Below, piece after piece: positions 9,606 to 22,956 of a DNA stretch of 64,000 nt. A program made the translations under genes and the position numbers. Each line of letters opens with the position of its first letter. The first letter of the stretch is position 1. Below the pieces are notes generated by a model, which saw nothing but the letters and a program-made list of their open reading frames with translations, was not told where the DNA came from and did no database searches. The DNA comes from Tabrizicola fusiformis. Its GTDB lineage: Bacteria; Pseudomonadota; Alphaproteobacteria; Rhodobacterales; Rhodobacteraceae. The stretch covers positions 1 through 64,000 of the forward strand of contig NZ_JABUHN010000007.1 of the NCBI RefSeq assembly GCF_013328815.1, written 5' to 3'.

Positions 9606-9637
9606 CAAAGGGCCGCGTGGTTTCCCACGCGGCCCCC
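9606..9637 (-). terminator. Terminator after rpoC
   Basis: An 11-base GC-rich stem (GGGCCGCGTGG on the plus strand, 9610-9620) pairs with 9625-9635 around a four-base loop. On the minus strand it is followed by TTTGTCATT. It lies about 20 bases past the rpoC stop and would end the rplJ-rpoC transcript. Confidence 0.85.
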
Positions 9638-9654
9638 TGACCCTGTCGCAGCGA

Positions 9655-13905
<4,251 letters not shown>

Positions 13906-13926
13906 ATCCTTGAAAGAGGGCGCGAG

Positions 13927-13954
13927 GTAGGATGGGCAATATTGCCCATCCTAC
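13927..13954. repeat. Palindromic repeat copy 5 (longest, perfect)
   Basis: A perfect 28-base palindrome with arms GTAGGATGGGCAAT and the exact complement. It fills most of the rpoB-rpoC spacer. It lies inside a co-transcribed operon, so in RNA it would form a stable hairpin between the two reading frames. Confidence 0.9.
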
Positions 13955-13980
13955 GAAGGGTCATCGGACGGTTGGCCCGA

Positions 13981-16900
13981 TCACTCTTCCTCCGCATCCA
14001 GGAGTTCCATGTTGAGGCCGAGGCCACGCACTTCCTTGACAAGGACGTTGAACGATTCCGGCACGCCGGCTTCGAAGTTGTCCTCGCCCTTGACGATGCT
14101 TTCGTAGACCTTGGTCCGGCCGGCCACGTCGTCCGACTTGACCGTCAGCATTTCCTGCAGGGTATAGGCGGCGCCGTAGGCTTCCAGAGCCCAGACTTCC
14201 ATTTCCCCAAGACGCTGACCACCGAACTGCGCCTTACCACCCAGCGGCTGCTGCGTGACGAGCGAGTAAGGCCCGGTCGAACGGGCGTGCAGCTTGTCAT
14301 CGACAAGGTGGTGCAGCTTGAGCATGTATTTCACGCCCACCGTCACCTTGCGCTGGAACTGCTCGCCAGTGCGGCCATCAAAGACCACCGACTGGCCCGA
14401 AGTGTCAAAGCCGGCCCGGGTCAGGGCGTCATTGACGTCCTGTTCCTTGGCGCCGTCGAACACCGGGGTCGCAATCGGCACGCCCTTGGTGACGTTGCCG
14501 GCAAGCTCCAGGAACTCGCCTTCATCGCGGTCGGCAAAGGCTTCGTCATAGGTCTCGTCGCCGTAGGCCAGACGCATCGCCTCGCGCACCGGGGTCATAT
14601 CGCCCGAGCGGCGATACTCTTTCAGCGCCTCGTCGATCCGCAGGCCCAGACCGCGCGCGGCCCAGCCCATGTGGGTTTCAAGGATCTGCCCGACGTTCAT
14701 CCGGCTGGGCACGCCCAGCGGGTTCAGCACGAGGTCAACGGCAGTGCCATCGGCCAGGAAGGGCATGTCTTCCACGGGCACAACCTTGGAAATAACACCC
14801 TTGTTGCCGTGACGACCGGCCATCTTGTCGCCCGGTTGCAGCTTGCGCTTCACCGCGACAAAGACCTTGACCATCTTCATCACGCCCGGAGGCAGATCGT
14901 CGCCGCGACGGACCTTTTCCACCTTGTCTTCAAAGCGATGGTCGAGCGCGCGTTTCTGCGCCTCGAACTGGTCGTGCAGGGCTTCGACATCCTTCGCCTC
15001 GGCCTCTTCGCCAAGAGCAAGCTGCCACCACTGGCCGCGCGACAGCGTGCCCAGCAGTTCGTCGTCGATGGTCGAGCCGGACTTGACGCCCTTCGGACCC
15101 TTGACGGCAACCTTGCCCATGATCAGCGTTTTCAGGCGCGAGTAGATGTTGCGCTCAAGGATCGCCAATTCGTCGTCGCGGTCACGGGCCAGACGTTCGA
15201 CCTCTTCCCGCTCGATCTGCAGGGCGCGTTCGTCCTTGTCCACACCATGGCGGTTGAAGACGCGCACTTCGACGATGGTGCCATAGGCCCCCGGCGGCAG
15301 GCGCAGCGAGGTGTCCCGCACGTCCGACGCCTTTTCACCGAAGATGGCGCGCAGCAGCTTTTCTTCCGGCGTCATCGGCGATTCACCCTTGGGGGTGATC
15401 TTGCCCACCAGAATGTCGCCCGGCTGCACTTCGGCACCGATGTAAACGATGCCCGCCTCGTCGAGGTTGCGCAGCGCCTCTTCACCGACGTTCGGAATGT
15501 CGCGGGTGATTTCTTCCGGACCCAGCTTGGTATCGCGGGCGGCGACTTCGTATTCCTCGATGTGGATGGACGTAAACACGTCATCCTTGAGGATACGTTC
15601 CGAAATCAGGATCGAGTCTTCATAGTTGTAGCCGTTCCACGGCATGAAGGCCACGATCACGTTCCGGCCAAGGGCCAGTTCGCCGAAATCGGTGCAGGGG
15701 CCGTCGGCCACCACTTCGCCACGCGCCACGGTATCACCCACCTTCACCAGCGGACGCTGGTTGATGCAGGACGACTGGTTGGACCGTTTGAACTTGCGCA
15801 GACGGTAGATGTCCACGCCCGGCTCACCCGGTTCCAGCATTTCCGTCGCGCGGATAACGATCCGCTGTGCGTCCACCTGGTCGATCACGCCGGCGCGGCG
15901 GGCCATGATGGCCGCACCCGAGTCGCGCGCCACGACCGCTTCAATCCCGGTGCCCACGAAGGGGGCATCGGATTGCAGCAGTGGAACCGCCTGACGTTGC
16001 ATGTTCGAGCCCATGAGGGCGCGGTTGGCGTCGTCATTTTCAAGGAACGGGATCAGCGAGGCCGCAACCGAAACCAACTGCTTCGGCGACACGTCGATCA
16101 GGTCGATGGCATCCGGCGGATTCAGCATGAATTCGCCCGCTTTCCGCGAGGAAATCAGGTCATCCTGGAACCGGCCTTCGCCGTCTTGTGCCGCGTTGGC
16201 CTGCGCAACCGTGTGGCGCATTTCTTCGGTGGCCGACATGTAGATGACGTCATCGGTCACCTTGCCGTCGATCACCTTGCGATACGGGGTCTCGATGAAG
16301 CCATACTTGTTCACGCGGGCGAAGGTCGCCAGCGAGTTGATCAGACCGATGTTCTGGCCTTCCGGCGTTTCAATCGGGCACATCCGGCCATAGTGGGTCG
16401 GGTGAACGTCGCGGACTTCAAAGCCCGCACGTTCACGGGTCAGACCGCCCGGCCCAAGGGCCGAAAGACGGCGCTTGTGGGTGACTTCGGACAGCGGGTT
16501 GGTTTGGTCCATGAACTGCGACAACTGCGACGAGCCGAAGAATTCACGCACTGCCGCCGCGGCCGGTTTGGCGTTGATCAGGTCTTGCGGCATGATCGTG
16601 TCGATTTCCACCGACGACATACGCTCTTTGATCGCGCGCTCCATGCGGAGCAGGCCGACGCGATACTGGTTCTCCATCAACTCGCCAACCGAACGCACCC
16701 GGCGGTTGCCGAGGTGGTCGATGTCGTCGATTTCGCCCTTGCCGTCGCGCAGTTCGGTCAGCGCCTTGATGCAGGCCACGATATCATCGCGGTCCAGCGT
16801 GCGCTGGGTGTCCGGCTTGCCCAGATCGAGACGCATGTTCATTTTCACCCGGCCAACAGCCGAGAGATCATAGCGTTCGCTATCAAAGAACAGCGTGTCG

Positions 16901-18114
16901 AAAAGCTGGCTCGCGGCTTCGACGGTCGGCGGTTCACCCGGGCGCATCACGCGGTAGATGTCCATGAGCGCGGTGTCGCGGCCCATGTTCTTGTCTGCCG
17001 CCATGGTGTTGCGGATGTAGGGACCGACGTTCACATTGTCGATGTCGAGAACCGGGATCACCGTTTCGCCCTGATCGAGCAAGAGCTTGACGGTGCCGCC
17101 CTTCGGCTCGCCGTCGCGGTCATACTCCATCGTCAGCTCGTCGCCGGCTTCGGCCCAGATCTCGCCGGTTTCCTCGTTGATGATGTCCTTGGCAACATAG
17201 CGGCCCAGGATATGATCGAACGGCACCAGAAGCTCGGTGACGGCGCCTTCGTCGCGCCATTTCTTGACCATGCGCGGCGTGGCCTTTTCGCCGGCCTTCA
17301 GGATCACTTCGCCGGTGGCGGCATCGACCAGATCATAGGACGGACGGGTGCCGGACACGCGGTTCGGGAAGAACTTGGTGATCCAGCCCTTGTTCTTCAC
17401 ATATTTGAAGGTGATCGTCTCGTAATAGGCATCCATGATGCCTTCCTGATCCATGCCAAGCGCATAGAGCAGCGTCGTCACCGGCAGTTTGCGGCGGCGG
17501 TCGATCCGGGCGAACACGATGTCCTTGGCGTCAAACTCGAAGTCCAGCCACGAGCCGCGATACGGGATGATGCGGCAGGCGAACAGCAGTTTGCCCGAGG
17601 AATGGGTCTTGCCCTTGTCATGGTCAAAGAACACGCCGGGCGAACGGTGCATCTGCGAAACGATCACCCGCTCGGTGCCGTTCACGATGAAGGTGCCGTT
17701 CTGCGTCATCAGGGGCATGTCGCCCATGTAGACGTCCTGTTCCTTGATGTCCTTGACCGACCGGGCGCCGGTGGTTTCATCGACATCGAACACGATCAGA
17801 CGCAGCGTCACCTTCAGGGGCGCCGCATAGGTCAGGTCGCGCTGCATGCATTCGTCAACGTCATACTTCGGCTTTTCCAGCTCGTATTTCACGAACTCCA
17901 GCACGGCAGTTTCGTTGAAGTCCTTGATCGGGAAGACCGACTGGAACGTGCCCTGAATCCCCTCGCCGTCCAGCGGCTTCGGGCTGTCGCCCGAACGCAG
18001 GAAGAGATCATAGGAGGATTTCTGAACCTCGATCAGGTTCGGCAGGTCCAGAACCTCACGGATTTTGCCGAAATACCGGCGAATCCGCTTCTGGCCAACA
18101 TAAGCTTGAGCCAT
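13981..18114 (-). CDS. rpoB: DNA-directed RNA polymerase subunit beta
   Basis: A 1377-residue beta subunit, normal length for the group. The rifampicin region near residues 525-590 reads [34 protein letters not shown] across two adjacent stretches and carries the sensitive-type residues. Other landmarks are [36 protein letters not shown] and the C-terminal clamp segment around [25 protein letters not shown] 249-base spacer with two hairpins separates it from rplL. Confidence 0.98.
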   Translation of the reverse strand: MAQAYVGQKRIRRYFGKIREVLDLPNLIEVQKSSYDLFLRSGDSPKPLDGEGIQGTFQSVFPIKDFNETAVLEFVKYELEKPKYDVDECMQRDLTYAAPLKVTLRLIVFDVDETTGARSVKDIKEQDVYMGDMPLMTQNGTFIVNGTERVIVSQMHRSPGVFFDHDKGKTHSSGKLLFACRIIPYRGSWLDFEFDAKDIVFARIDRRRKLPVTTLLYALGMDQEGIMDAYYETITFKYVKNKGWITKFFPNRVSGTRPSYDLVDAATGEVILKAGEKATPRMVKKWRDEGAVTELLVPFDHILGRYVAKDIINEETGEIWAEAGDELTMEYDRDGEPKGGTVKLLLDQGETVIPVLDIDNVNVGPYIRNTMAADKNMGRDTALMDIYRVMRPGEPPTVEAASQLFDTLFFDSERYDLSAVGRVKMNMRLDLGKPDTQRTLDRDDIVACIKALTELRDGKGEIDDIDHLGNRRVRSVGELMENQYRVGLLRMERAIKERMSSVEIDTIMPQDLINAKPAAAAVREFFGSSQLSQFMDQTNPLSEVTHKRRLSALGPGGLTRERAGFEVRDVHPTHYGRMCPIETPEGQNIGLINSLATFARVNKYGFIETPYRKVIDGKVTDDVIYMSATEEMRHTVAQANAAQDGEGRFQDDLISSRKAGEFMLNPPDAIDLIDVSPKQLVSVAASLIPFLENDDANRALMGSNMQRQAVPLLQSDAPFVGTGIEAVVARDSGAAIMARRAGVIDQVDAQRIVIRATEMLEPGEPGVDIYRLRKFKRSNQSSCINQRPLVKVGDTVARGEVVADGPCTDFGELALGRNVIVAFMPWNGYNYEDSILISERILKDDVFTSIHIEEYEVAARDTKLGPEEITRDIPNVGEEALRNLDEAGIVYIGAEVQPGDILVGKITPKGESPMTPEEKLLRAIFGEKASDVRDTSLRLPPGAYGTIVEVRVFNRHGVDKDERALQIEREEVERLARDRDDELAILERNIYSRLKTLIMGKVAVKGPKGVKSGSTIDDELLGTLSRGQWWQLALGEEAEAKDVEALHDQFEAQKRALDHRFEDKVEKVRRGDDLPPGVMKMVKVFVAVKRKLQPGDKMAGRHGNKGVISKVVPVEDMPFLADGTAVDLVLNPLGVPSRMNVGQILETHMGWAARGLGLRIDEALKEYRRSGDMTPVREAMRLAYGDETYDEAFADRDEGEFLELAGNVTKGVPIATPVFDGAKEQDVNDALTRAGFDTSGQSVVFDGRTGEQFQRKVTVGVKYMLKLHHLVDDKLHARSTGPYSLVTQQPLGGKAQFGGQRLGEMEVWALEAYGAAYTLQEMLTVKSDDVAGRTKVYESIVKGEDNFEAGVPESFNVLVKEVRGLGLNMELLDAEEE

Positions 18115-18257
18115 GCTCGTCGTAACCTTTCTTTTCCGCCAACGCGGCTCCGTCGGGTCACGGAGGCGCGCCGCCTGGGCAGAGAGGGGGTGTCGGTTCC
18201 ATACCTGCCCCCTGTCCCGTCAGGCGGCTCCCGAACCTTGACACCGCGCCTGGGGAC

Positions 18258-18275
18258 GGGCTTTCGCAAAAGCCC
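18258..18275 (-). promoter_or_regulatory. Hairpin in the rplL-rpoB spacer (proximal to rpoB)
   Basis: GGGCTTT (18258-18264) pairs perfectly with AAAGCCC (18269-18275) around a four-base loop. With the neighbouring larger hairpin it may tune read-through or RNA processing between ribosomal and polymerase genes, as the rplL-rpoB attenuator does in E. coli. Function here is inferred. Confidence 0.45.
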
Positions 18276-18291
18276 CTTCCAAGACGCGATT

Positions 18292-18321
18292 GGCTGGAGA
18301 CGGATTGCTCCGTCCCCAGCC
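18292..18321 (-). promoter_or_regulatory. Strong hairpin in the rplL-rpoB spacer, possible attenuator or RNase III site
   Basis: A 13-base stem (GGCTGGAGACGGA, 18292-18304, with its near-complement at 18309-18321) closes on TTGC. There is no T run, so it is not a classic terminator. Its place matches the E. coli partial terminator/RNase III region that lowers rpoBC relative to rplJL expression. Confidence 0.5.
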
Positions 18322-18356
18322 TGAAATCATCGCTGCGGGCAGGCCCGCAAGCGCGA

Positions 18357-18731
18357 TTACTTCAGCTCGACCTTGGCGCCAGCCTCTTCGAGCTTCTTCT
18401 TCAGGGTCTCGGCGTCGGCCTTGGACACGGCTTCCTTCACCTTGCCACCAGCTTCGACCAGGTCCTTGGCTTCTTTCAGGCCCAGACCGGTGATCGCGCG
18501 CACTTCCTTGATCACGTTGATCTTGTTGGCGCCGGCGTCGGTCAGGACGACGTCGAATTCGGTCTGCTCTTCAACCGGAGCAGCCGCAGCGGCCGGACCA
18601 GCAGCAACCATCACAGCGCCGCCAGCGGCGGGCTCGATGCCGTACTTGTCCTTCAGGATGGTCTTCAGTTCCTGCGCTTGCAGCAGGGTCAGACCGACGA
18701 TGTCTTCGGCGAGTTTGTTCAGATCAGCCAT
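18357..18731 (-). CDS. rplL: 50S ribosomal protein L7/L12 (bL12)
   Basis: The 124-residue stalk protein occurs in several copies on L10 and recruits translation GTPases. The N-terminal dimerisation helix ([26 protein letters not shown]), Ala-rich hinge (about 40-52) and C-terminal globular domain with [12 protein letters not shown] are all present. I chose ATG 18731, with GGA nine bases upstream; another ATG three codons earlier would leave too little room for a ribosome site. Confidence 0.96.
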   Translation of the reverse strand: MADLNKLAEDIVGLTLLQAQELKTILKDKYGIEPAAGGAVMVAAGPAAAAAPVEEQTEFDVVLTDAGANKINVIKEVRAITGLGLKEAKDLVEAGGKVKEAVSKADAETLKKKLEEAGAKVELK

Positions 18732-18796
18732 TTTGCTCATTCCGTAAGGTTAAGATGGGTTCCAACGGCGTGGGTTCAACCACGCGGGTCCGAAGA

Positions 18797-19312
18797 TCAG
18801 GCCGCAGCCTTCTCCTCGATGGTCTTGAGGATGCCAGCGATGTTCGCAGCAGGCGCGCCAATGGCCCCGGCGATGTTCGACGCGGGCGCACCGATGCACG
18901 ACACGATCTGAGCGATAAGCTCTTCACGCGACGGCATGGAGGCCACGGTTTTCACACCGGCCTGGTCCAGAACCTCGCCGCCCATGGTCCCGCCGAGGAT
19001 CACGAACTTGTCGTTCCCCTTGGCATAGGCCTCGGTGACCTTGGCCGCAGCCACAGGGTCTTCCGAGAAGGCAAGCACGGTCATGCCCGTGAGAAGGTCA
19101 CCCATCTTAGAACCGGGCTTCCCTTCAAGGGCGATCTTGGCGAGCTTGTTCTTGGCAACGCGAACGGACCCGCCAACTTCGCGCATTTTCGCGCGCAGGT
19201 CCTGCATCTGTGCAACCGTCATACCCGCGTAGTGGGCAACCACTACGACGCCAGAGCTTTCGAAGATCTGGCCGAGTTCATCGACCACTTTCTCTTTCTG
19301 GGCTCTATCCAC
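18797..19312 (-). CDS. rplJ: 50S ribosomal protein L10 (uL10)
   Basis: At 171 residues this is normal for uL10, which anchors the L12 stalk on 23S rRNA. The start [18 protein letters not shown] and the C-terminal helix that binds L12 dimers ([20 protein letters not shown]) are visible. L10-L12 represses its own mRNA in many proteobacteria, and a roughly 230-base untranslated leader precedes this gene. It lies 65 bases ahead of rplL. Confidence 0.97.
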   Translation of the reverse strand: MDRAQKEKVVDELGQIFESSGVVVVAHYAGMTVAQMQDLRAKMREVGGSVRVAKNKLAKIALEGKPGSKMGDLLTGMTVLAFSEDPVAAAKVTEAYAKGNDKFVILGGTMGGEVLDQAGVKTVASMPSREELIAQIVSCIGAPASNIAGAIGAPAANIAGILKTIEEKAAA

Positions 19313-19544
19313 AGTTTCACTCCAAGTGTGGGGGTTTCCCCCCGGCTCATGTTTCGTGAGGGGTCTGTACCCGCCACGTCGGGTCCATGATGTAGTCCCG
19401 AGAGCCAGATCACCCGAGGAGCCTCAGGAGAAAGTCGTCTCGAACCCCATCTCAGGCAGGAGATATTAAGGCGTTTGCGCGCCACCCACCGTCTCGGACA
19501 AAGCATGCCCAACCTGCGCGACGAATCACGCGGGCGGGGCATAA
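19313..19544 (-). ncRNA. Probable L10 leader of the rplJL mRNA
   Basis: About 230 untranslated bases lie between a candidate promoter and rplJ. On the minus strand they can form a seven-base-pair hairpin of CCTGAGG with CCTCGGG (19413-19428) and a G5-AAA-C5 hairpin close to the start codon (19330-19343). Position and length fit the autoregulatory L10(L12)-binding leader of proteobacteria. I could not fold it formally, so the kink-turn and exact bounds are unproven. Confidence 0.5.
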
Positions 19545-19550
19545 CGGGCT

Positions 19551-19578
19551 TGTTAGCCCTTTGGCGCGGGGTTTCCAA
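19551..19578 (-). promoter_or_regulatory. Candidate promoter of rplJ-rplL-rpoB-rpoC
   Basis: On the minus strand TTGGAA and CTAACA are separated by 16 bases. The same spacing and similar boxes occur before tufB (TTGATT/CTAAGT) and tRNA-Trp (TTGATT/GTAACC). It lies between the glycosyltransferase stop and the L10 leader. Confidence 0.5.
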
Positions 19579-19606
19579 GCCCTAACGGTAACGGCGGCAG
19601 ATGCCC

Positions 19607-20389
19607 TCAGGCCGTCAGCCGCGCCGCAGCCGCCCGGTAGCGCGTGCGCTCCGCCTCGGAAAAGACCGGCCAGTCGGCCCAGTCCTTGATCTTGGGCTTC
19701 ACCGCATGATGGGGCAGCGCAGCCTGCCACAACAGGAACGGCAGCATCACCTGATCGCGCCGCGTGTGGCTGGTCAGGCTGTGGAACCACGCCTCATTCA
19801 ACACATCCGTGGCGGGGCTGCCCATGTGTTGCACAAGGCAGGTATTGGCATAAAGCCCGGCCCGGCGCGGGAAACCGGCCTGCGTGAAAGTGGCCATCAC
19901 ATGATCGTGTTGTGCCGGCGTCATATAGCCCAGCCGCAGGCATTCATCCGCCTCGTCCCAGGCACAATCGCGGCGGCGATGGCGGAAGAAGTAACGGCCC
20001 GCCGGACGCTCGGGGAATTCCTTGCCGATCTTGTGGACGATCCGCGCGGGCGAGTGCAGCAGCCGGGCATTGTTGTCGATGTAGATCACCCAGTCGAAGC
20101 CCTCGAGAAACAGGTGCGGACAAAGCTTGGGCAACCGCGATTGCAGCGCCGGCCCCATCGGATCGGATGGCAGCAGCACGGCCCGGGTGCCAGGTGCCAG
20201 CGGCAGTCCCGGGCGGTCGGTAAAGACAAGCGCCTCCACCCCGTCTTGCGTGGTGGCGGCTGCGGCAGGGTTGAATGGCTCATGCTGCCCGAAATGGCAG
20301 GAGATCAACGCGATCTTGCCCCCGGCCTGCGGCCTCTGGCGGGCGCCGGGCGGCAGGCCACGGTCAACAAGGGAAAGCGGGGCACTCAT
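19607..20389 (-). CDS. DUF616 (TOD1/MUCI70-type) glycosyltransferase-like protein
   Basis: A 260-residue protein with features of the DUF616 glycosyltransferase-like family: KIALISCHFGQHEPF near residue 25, a donor-site-like FDWVIYIDNNARLL near 100, and a C-terminal GLYANTCLVQHMG...RRDQVMLPFLLW segment that resembles the acceptor region. It has no signal peptide or membrane helix. I chose ATG 20389 over an upstream in-frame TTG. It is inserted on the same strand between rplA and the rplJ leader, which are neighbours in most bacteria. The sugar and acceptor are unknown; cell-surface polysaccharide is a guess. Confidence 0.75.
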   Translation of the reverse strand: MSAPLSLVDRGLPPGARQRPQAGGKIALISCHFGQHEPFNPAAAATTQDGVEALVFTDRPGLPLAPGTRAVLLPSDPMGPALQSRLPKLCPHLFLEGFDWVIYIDNNARLLHSPARIVHKIGKEFPERPAGRYFFRHRRRDCAWDEADECLRLGYMTPAQHDHVMATFTQAGFPRRAGLYANTCLVQHMGSPATDVLNEAWFHSLTSHTRRDQVMLPFLLWQAALPHHAVKPKIKDWADWPVFSEAERTRYRAAAARLTA

Positions 20390-20453
20390 GCGGGGGTCCG
20401 GGCTGACGATTGCGGCAAGGCTAGCGGCATCGCGCCCGCCCCGCAACGCAAAC

Positions 20454-20473
20454 GGCCGCCCCGAAGGGCGGCC
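20454..20473 (-). terminator. Terminator after rplA
   Basis: On the minus strand the stem GGCCGCCC with a very stable TTCG loop and GGGCGGCC is followed by GTTTGCG. It would end the secE-nusG-rplKA transcript before the glycosyltransferase gene. A near-identical element follows tufB. Confidence 0.8.
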
Positions 20474-20480
20474 GCAAACC

Positions 20481-20502
20481 GTAGGATGGGCAATCTGCCC
20501 AT
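20481..20502. repeat. Palindromic repeat copy 6 (one arm shortened)
   Basis: GTAGGATGGGCAA and TGCCCAT remain, while the outer part of the right arm is replaced by CGCGCG. It sits between the rplA stop codon and its terminator hairpin. Confidence 0.75.
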
Positions 20503-20509
20503 CGCGCGA

Positions 20510-21205
20510 TCAGGCAGTGGCCGAAGCCAGATCAACCGACACGCCCGGGCCCATGGTGGACGAGAGCGAGACCTTGCGCAGATAGGCACCCTTCGCCCCC
20601 GAGGGCTTGGCCCGCGACACGGCGTCGACGAAGGCGCGGATGTTCTGCGCCAGCTTCTCGTCAGTGAACGAGACCTTGCCGACACCGGCATGGATCACGC
20701 CGGCCTTTTCGACCTTGAACTGCACTTCGCCGCCCTTGGCGTTGGTCACGGCCGAGGCCACGTCCATCGTCACGGTGCCGACCTTGGGGTTCGGCATCAG
20801 GTTGCGCGGGCCGAGGATCTTACCCAGACGGCCGACCAGCGGCATCATGTCCGGGGTGGCAATGCAGCGATCGAAGTCGATCTTGCCCTGCTGGATCTGC
20901 TCCATCAGGTCTTCCGCACCGACGATATCTGCACCGGCGGCCTTGGCTTCGTCAGCCTTGGCATTGCGGGCAAAGACGGCGACGCGCACGGTCTTGCCGG
21001 TGCCGTTCGGCAGTTGGACCACACCGCGGACCATCTGGTCGGCGTGGCGCGGGTCAACGCCGAGGTTCATCGCAATTTCCAGCGTCTCGTCGAACTTGGC
21101 CGAAGCCGCCTTCTTGATCAGCGCCACGGCATCTTCAACCGACAGGTTGGTCTTGCCCACGAACAGCTCTTGCGCCTTGGCGACGCGCTTTGCAACTTTC
21201 GCCAT
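20510..21205 (-). CDS. rplA: 50S ribosomal protein L1 (uL1)
   Basis: A 231-residue uL1, the mobile stalk protein that moves with E-site tRNA and, in enterobacteria, represses the rplKA mRNA. It has the expected [16 protein letters not shown] and [26 protein letters not shown] segments. It lies four bases after rplK and is followed by a palindrome and a terminator. Confidence 0.97.
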   Translation of the reverse strand: MAKVAKRVAKAQELFVGKTNLSVEDAVALIKKAASAKFDETLEIAMNLGVDPRHADQMVRGVVQLPNGTGKTVRVAVFARNAKADEAKAAGADIVGAEDLMEQIQQGKIDFDRCIATPDMMPLVGRLGKILGPRNLMPNPKVGTVTMDVASAVTNAKGGEVQFKVEKAGVIHAGVGKVSFTDEKLAQNIRAFVDAVSRAKPSGAKGAYLRKVSLSSTMGPGVSVDLASATA

Positions 21206-21209
21206 GATC

Positions 21210-21662
21210 TTAGCCCTTCACTTCGATGCCGCAGGACTTCGCCGAACCCAGGATCACCTGCATCGCAGCTTCCACGGTGTTGGCGTTCAGATCCTTCATC
21301 TTCGTTTCGGCGATCTTGCGGACCTGTGCCACGGTGATCGTGCCGGCAACGGTGTGACCCGGCTTGACCGAACCCTTGGCGCGGTTGCGCTTGCCGACCG
21401 GCGGCAGACCGGCGGCCTGCTTGATCAGGAACGAGGCCGGAGCCGTCTTCAGCTCAAGGCTGAACGACTTGTCCTGATAGTAGGTGATGATCACGGGGGT
21501 CGGGGTGCCCGGCGCGATGTCGGCGGTCTTCGCGTTGAATTCCTTCACGAAGGCCATGATGTTCAGGCCGCGCTGACCCAGAGCCGGGCCGACGGGCGGG
21601 GACGGGTTGGCTTGACCCGCTTTGACTTGCAGCTTGAGGCTGCCGATAATCTTCTTGGCCAT
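21210..21662 (-). CDS. rplK: 50S ribosomal protein L11 (uL11)
   Basis: This uL11 is 150 residues by the reading frame, slightly longer than the usual 141-144. It binds the GTPase-associated centre of 23S rRNA and is needed for RelA activation. The N-terminal proline-rich linker ([20 protein letters not shown]) and rRNA-binding C-terminal domain ([21 protein letters not shown]) are clear. It is co-directional with nusG, 91 bases upstream. Confidence 0.97.
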   Translation of the reverse strand: MAKKIIGSLKLQVKAGQANPSPPVGPALGQRGLNIMAFVKEFNAKTADIAPGTPTPVIITYYQDKSFSLELKTAPASFLIKQAAGLPPVGKRNRAKGSVKPGHTVAGTITVAQVRKIAETKMKDLNANTVEAAMQVILGSAKSCGIEVKG

Positions 21663-21753
21663 CTGGCCTCTCCTTTGTCACAGCGCCATCTGGCGCGGTT
21701 TAGTGGTCCGGCTTGTCACCCGTTGCCGGGCGCGCACCTCCCACGCGATACAC

Positions 21754-22287
21754 TCAGAGCCCTTTGGAGACCTGAGTGAATTCCAGTTCGACGGGGGTCG
21801 CCCGTCCGAAGATCGAGACCGAGACCTTCAGGCGGCTGTGGCCCTCGTCCACGTCTTCGACCATGCCGTCAAAGCCCTCGAACGGGCCGTCAGTGACCTT
21901 GACCTTCTCGCCCACTTCAAAGCGGATCAGGTTGCGCGGCGCTTCCTGACCTTCTTCGACGCGGTTCAGGATGGTGTTCACCTCGGCATCGCGCATCGGC
22001 ATCGGCTTGCCCTGCGGACCAAGGAAGCCGGTGACGCGGTTGATTGAGGAAATCAGGTGATAGCCGCGGCTGGTCATTTCCATGCGGACCAGAACATAGC
22101 CCGGCATGAAGCGGCGCTCGGAGGTGACCTTCTTGCCGCGGCGGACTTCGATCACTTCCTCGGTCGGCACCAGAACCTCGTCGATCTCCTCCTGGAGACC
22201 GGCCTCTTCCACCGCCGTTCTGATCTGCTCGGCAACCTTCTTCTCGAAGTTCGAGAGGACGCTCACCGAATACCACCGTTTGGCCAT
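21754..22287 (-). CDS. nusG: Transcription termination/antitermination protein NusG
   Basis: The 177-residue protein has an N-terminal NGN domain (MAKRWYSVSVLSNFEKKVAEQI to about residue 110, with the FMPGYVLVRMEM core) that binds the RNA polymerase clamp. A C-terminal KOW domain (RFEVGEKVKVTDGPFEGFDGMVEDVD) binds S10 or Rho. ATG 22287 is chosen because the family starts here; a longer frame to 22344 would add about 19 unrelated residues. Order secE-nusG-rplK is standard. Confidence 0.96.
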   Translation of the reverse strand: MAKRWYSVSVLSNFEKKVAEQIRTAVEEAGLQEEIDEVLVPTEEVIEVRRGKKVTSERRFMPGYVLVRMEMTSRGYHLISSINRVTGFLGPQGKPMPMRDAEVNTILNRVEEGQEAPRNLIRFEVGEKVKVTDGPFEGFDGMVEDVDEGHSRLKVSVSIFGRATPVELEFTQVSKGL

Positions 22288-22480
22288 GCCACTTCCACCT
22301 TGTTGCCGGGCGAGGCGCCCGCAGTCTTTGTCCCGAGAACACAAAAGCTGCGCGCATCTCGAATCGAGGCGCGCCGGGTTCCGTGGGTTCGGCGCGGGAT
22401 AGCCGCACCGGCCCGTGATTTCAAGTGCCTTCCGCCCGCCGGGGCACTGGCCCCGAATCCGCGCCAGAGGGCGGCAGCCC

Positions 22481-22678
22481 TTAGTTCGCGCCGACGATCA
22501 GTTGCAGCCCGAAACGAATGCCCAGATCGACCAGGCTGAAGAAGGTCGCGGTCAGCGCCGCCATGATGAAGACCATGATCGTGGTCAGCACCACTTCGCG
22601 CCGCGTCGGCCAGGAAACCTTGGCGACTTCCGAGCGGACCTGCTGGATGAACTGGACGGGATTGGTCTTCGTGGCCAT
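22481..22678 (-). CDS. secE: Preprotein translocase subunit SecE
   Basis: The 65-residue, single-span SecE of most bacteria clamps the SecY channel. An amphipathic helix with VRSEVAKVSWPTRREV (the conserved WPTR motif) is followed by one membrane helix at about residues 32-60. It lies between tRNA-Trp and nusG, as in most proteobacteria. Confidence 0.95.
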   Translation of the reverse strand: MATKTNPVQFIQQVRSEVAKVSWPTRREVVLTTIMVFIMAALTATFFSLVDLGIRFGLQLIVGAN

Positions 22679-22785
22679 GGGGGCTTCCGCTGAGAGGTTT
22701 GCCGGGCGGGATACGCCCTTCGGCGCGCGAATTCAAGCCGCAAGGCGCGGCGCCCCGAAGGGAACAATCGCATTCATGCGGGGAT

Positions 22786-22861
22786 TGGCAGGAGTTGGGG
22801 GACTCGAACCCACGACCCTCGGTTTTGGAGACCGATGCTCTACCAGCTGAGCTAAACTCCT
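22786..22861 (-). tRNA. trnW: tRNA-Trp (anticodon CCA)
   Basis: The minus strand folds as a full cloverleaf. The acceptor AGGAGTT (from 22861) pairs with AACTCCT, the D arm is GCTC...GAGC, and the anticodon stem TCGGT/ACCGA encloses loop CTCCAAA with anticodon CCA. The T loop is TTCGAGT, followed by discriminator G and an encoded CCA end. The T stem (GTGGG with CCCCC) has one U·C mismatch at the second pair. It lies upstream of secE, the usual place. Confidence 0.95.
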
Positions 22862-22874
22862 ATCCTGCGGTGCG

Positions 22875-22902
22875 GGTTACGGCAGGGGAACGGGGAAATC
22901 AA
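22875..22902 (-). promoter_or_regulatory. Candidate promoter for tRNA-Trp and secE-nusG-rplKA
   Basis: On the minus strand TTGATT and GTAACC are separated by 16 bases and end about 14 bases before the tRNA 5' end. That is the expected distance for a short 5' leader. The same TTGATT box precedes tufB. Confidence 0.45.
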
Positions 22903-22956
22903 GGGGGAAAGAAACCGTGCCGCAGAAATGGTTGCGTCACCGCGCACCATCCCCGT

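Noticed and set aside
20467-20509. Repeat 6 and the adjoining stem as possible CRISPR-like or attachment sequence
   Set aside because: Only one copy at this place, no spacers, no integrase nearby. It is explained as a palindrome plus terminator.
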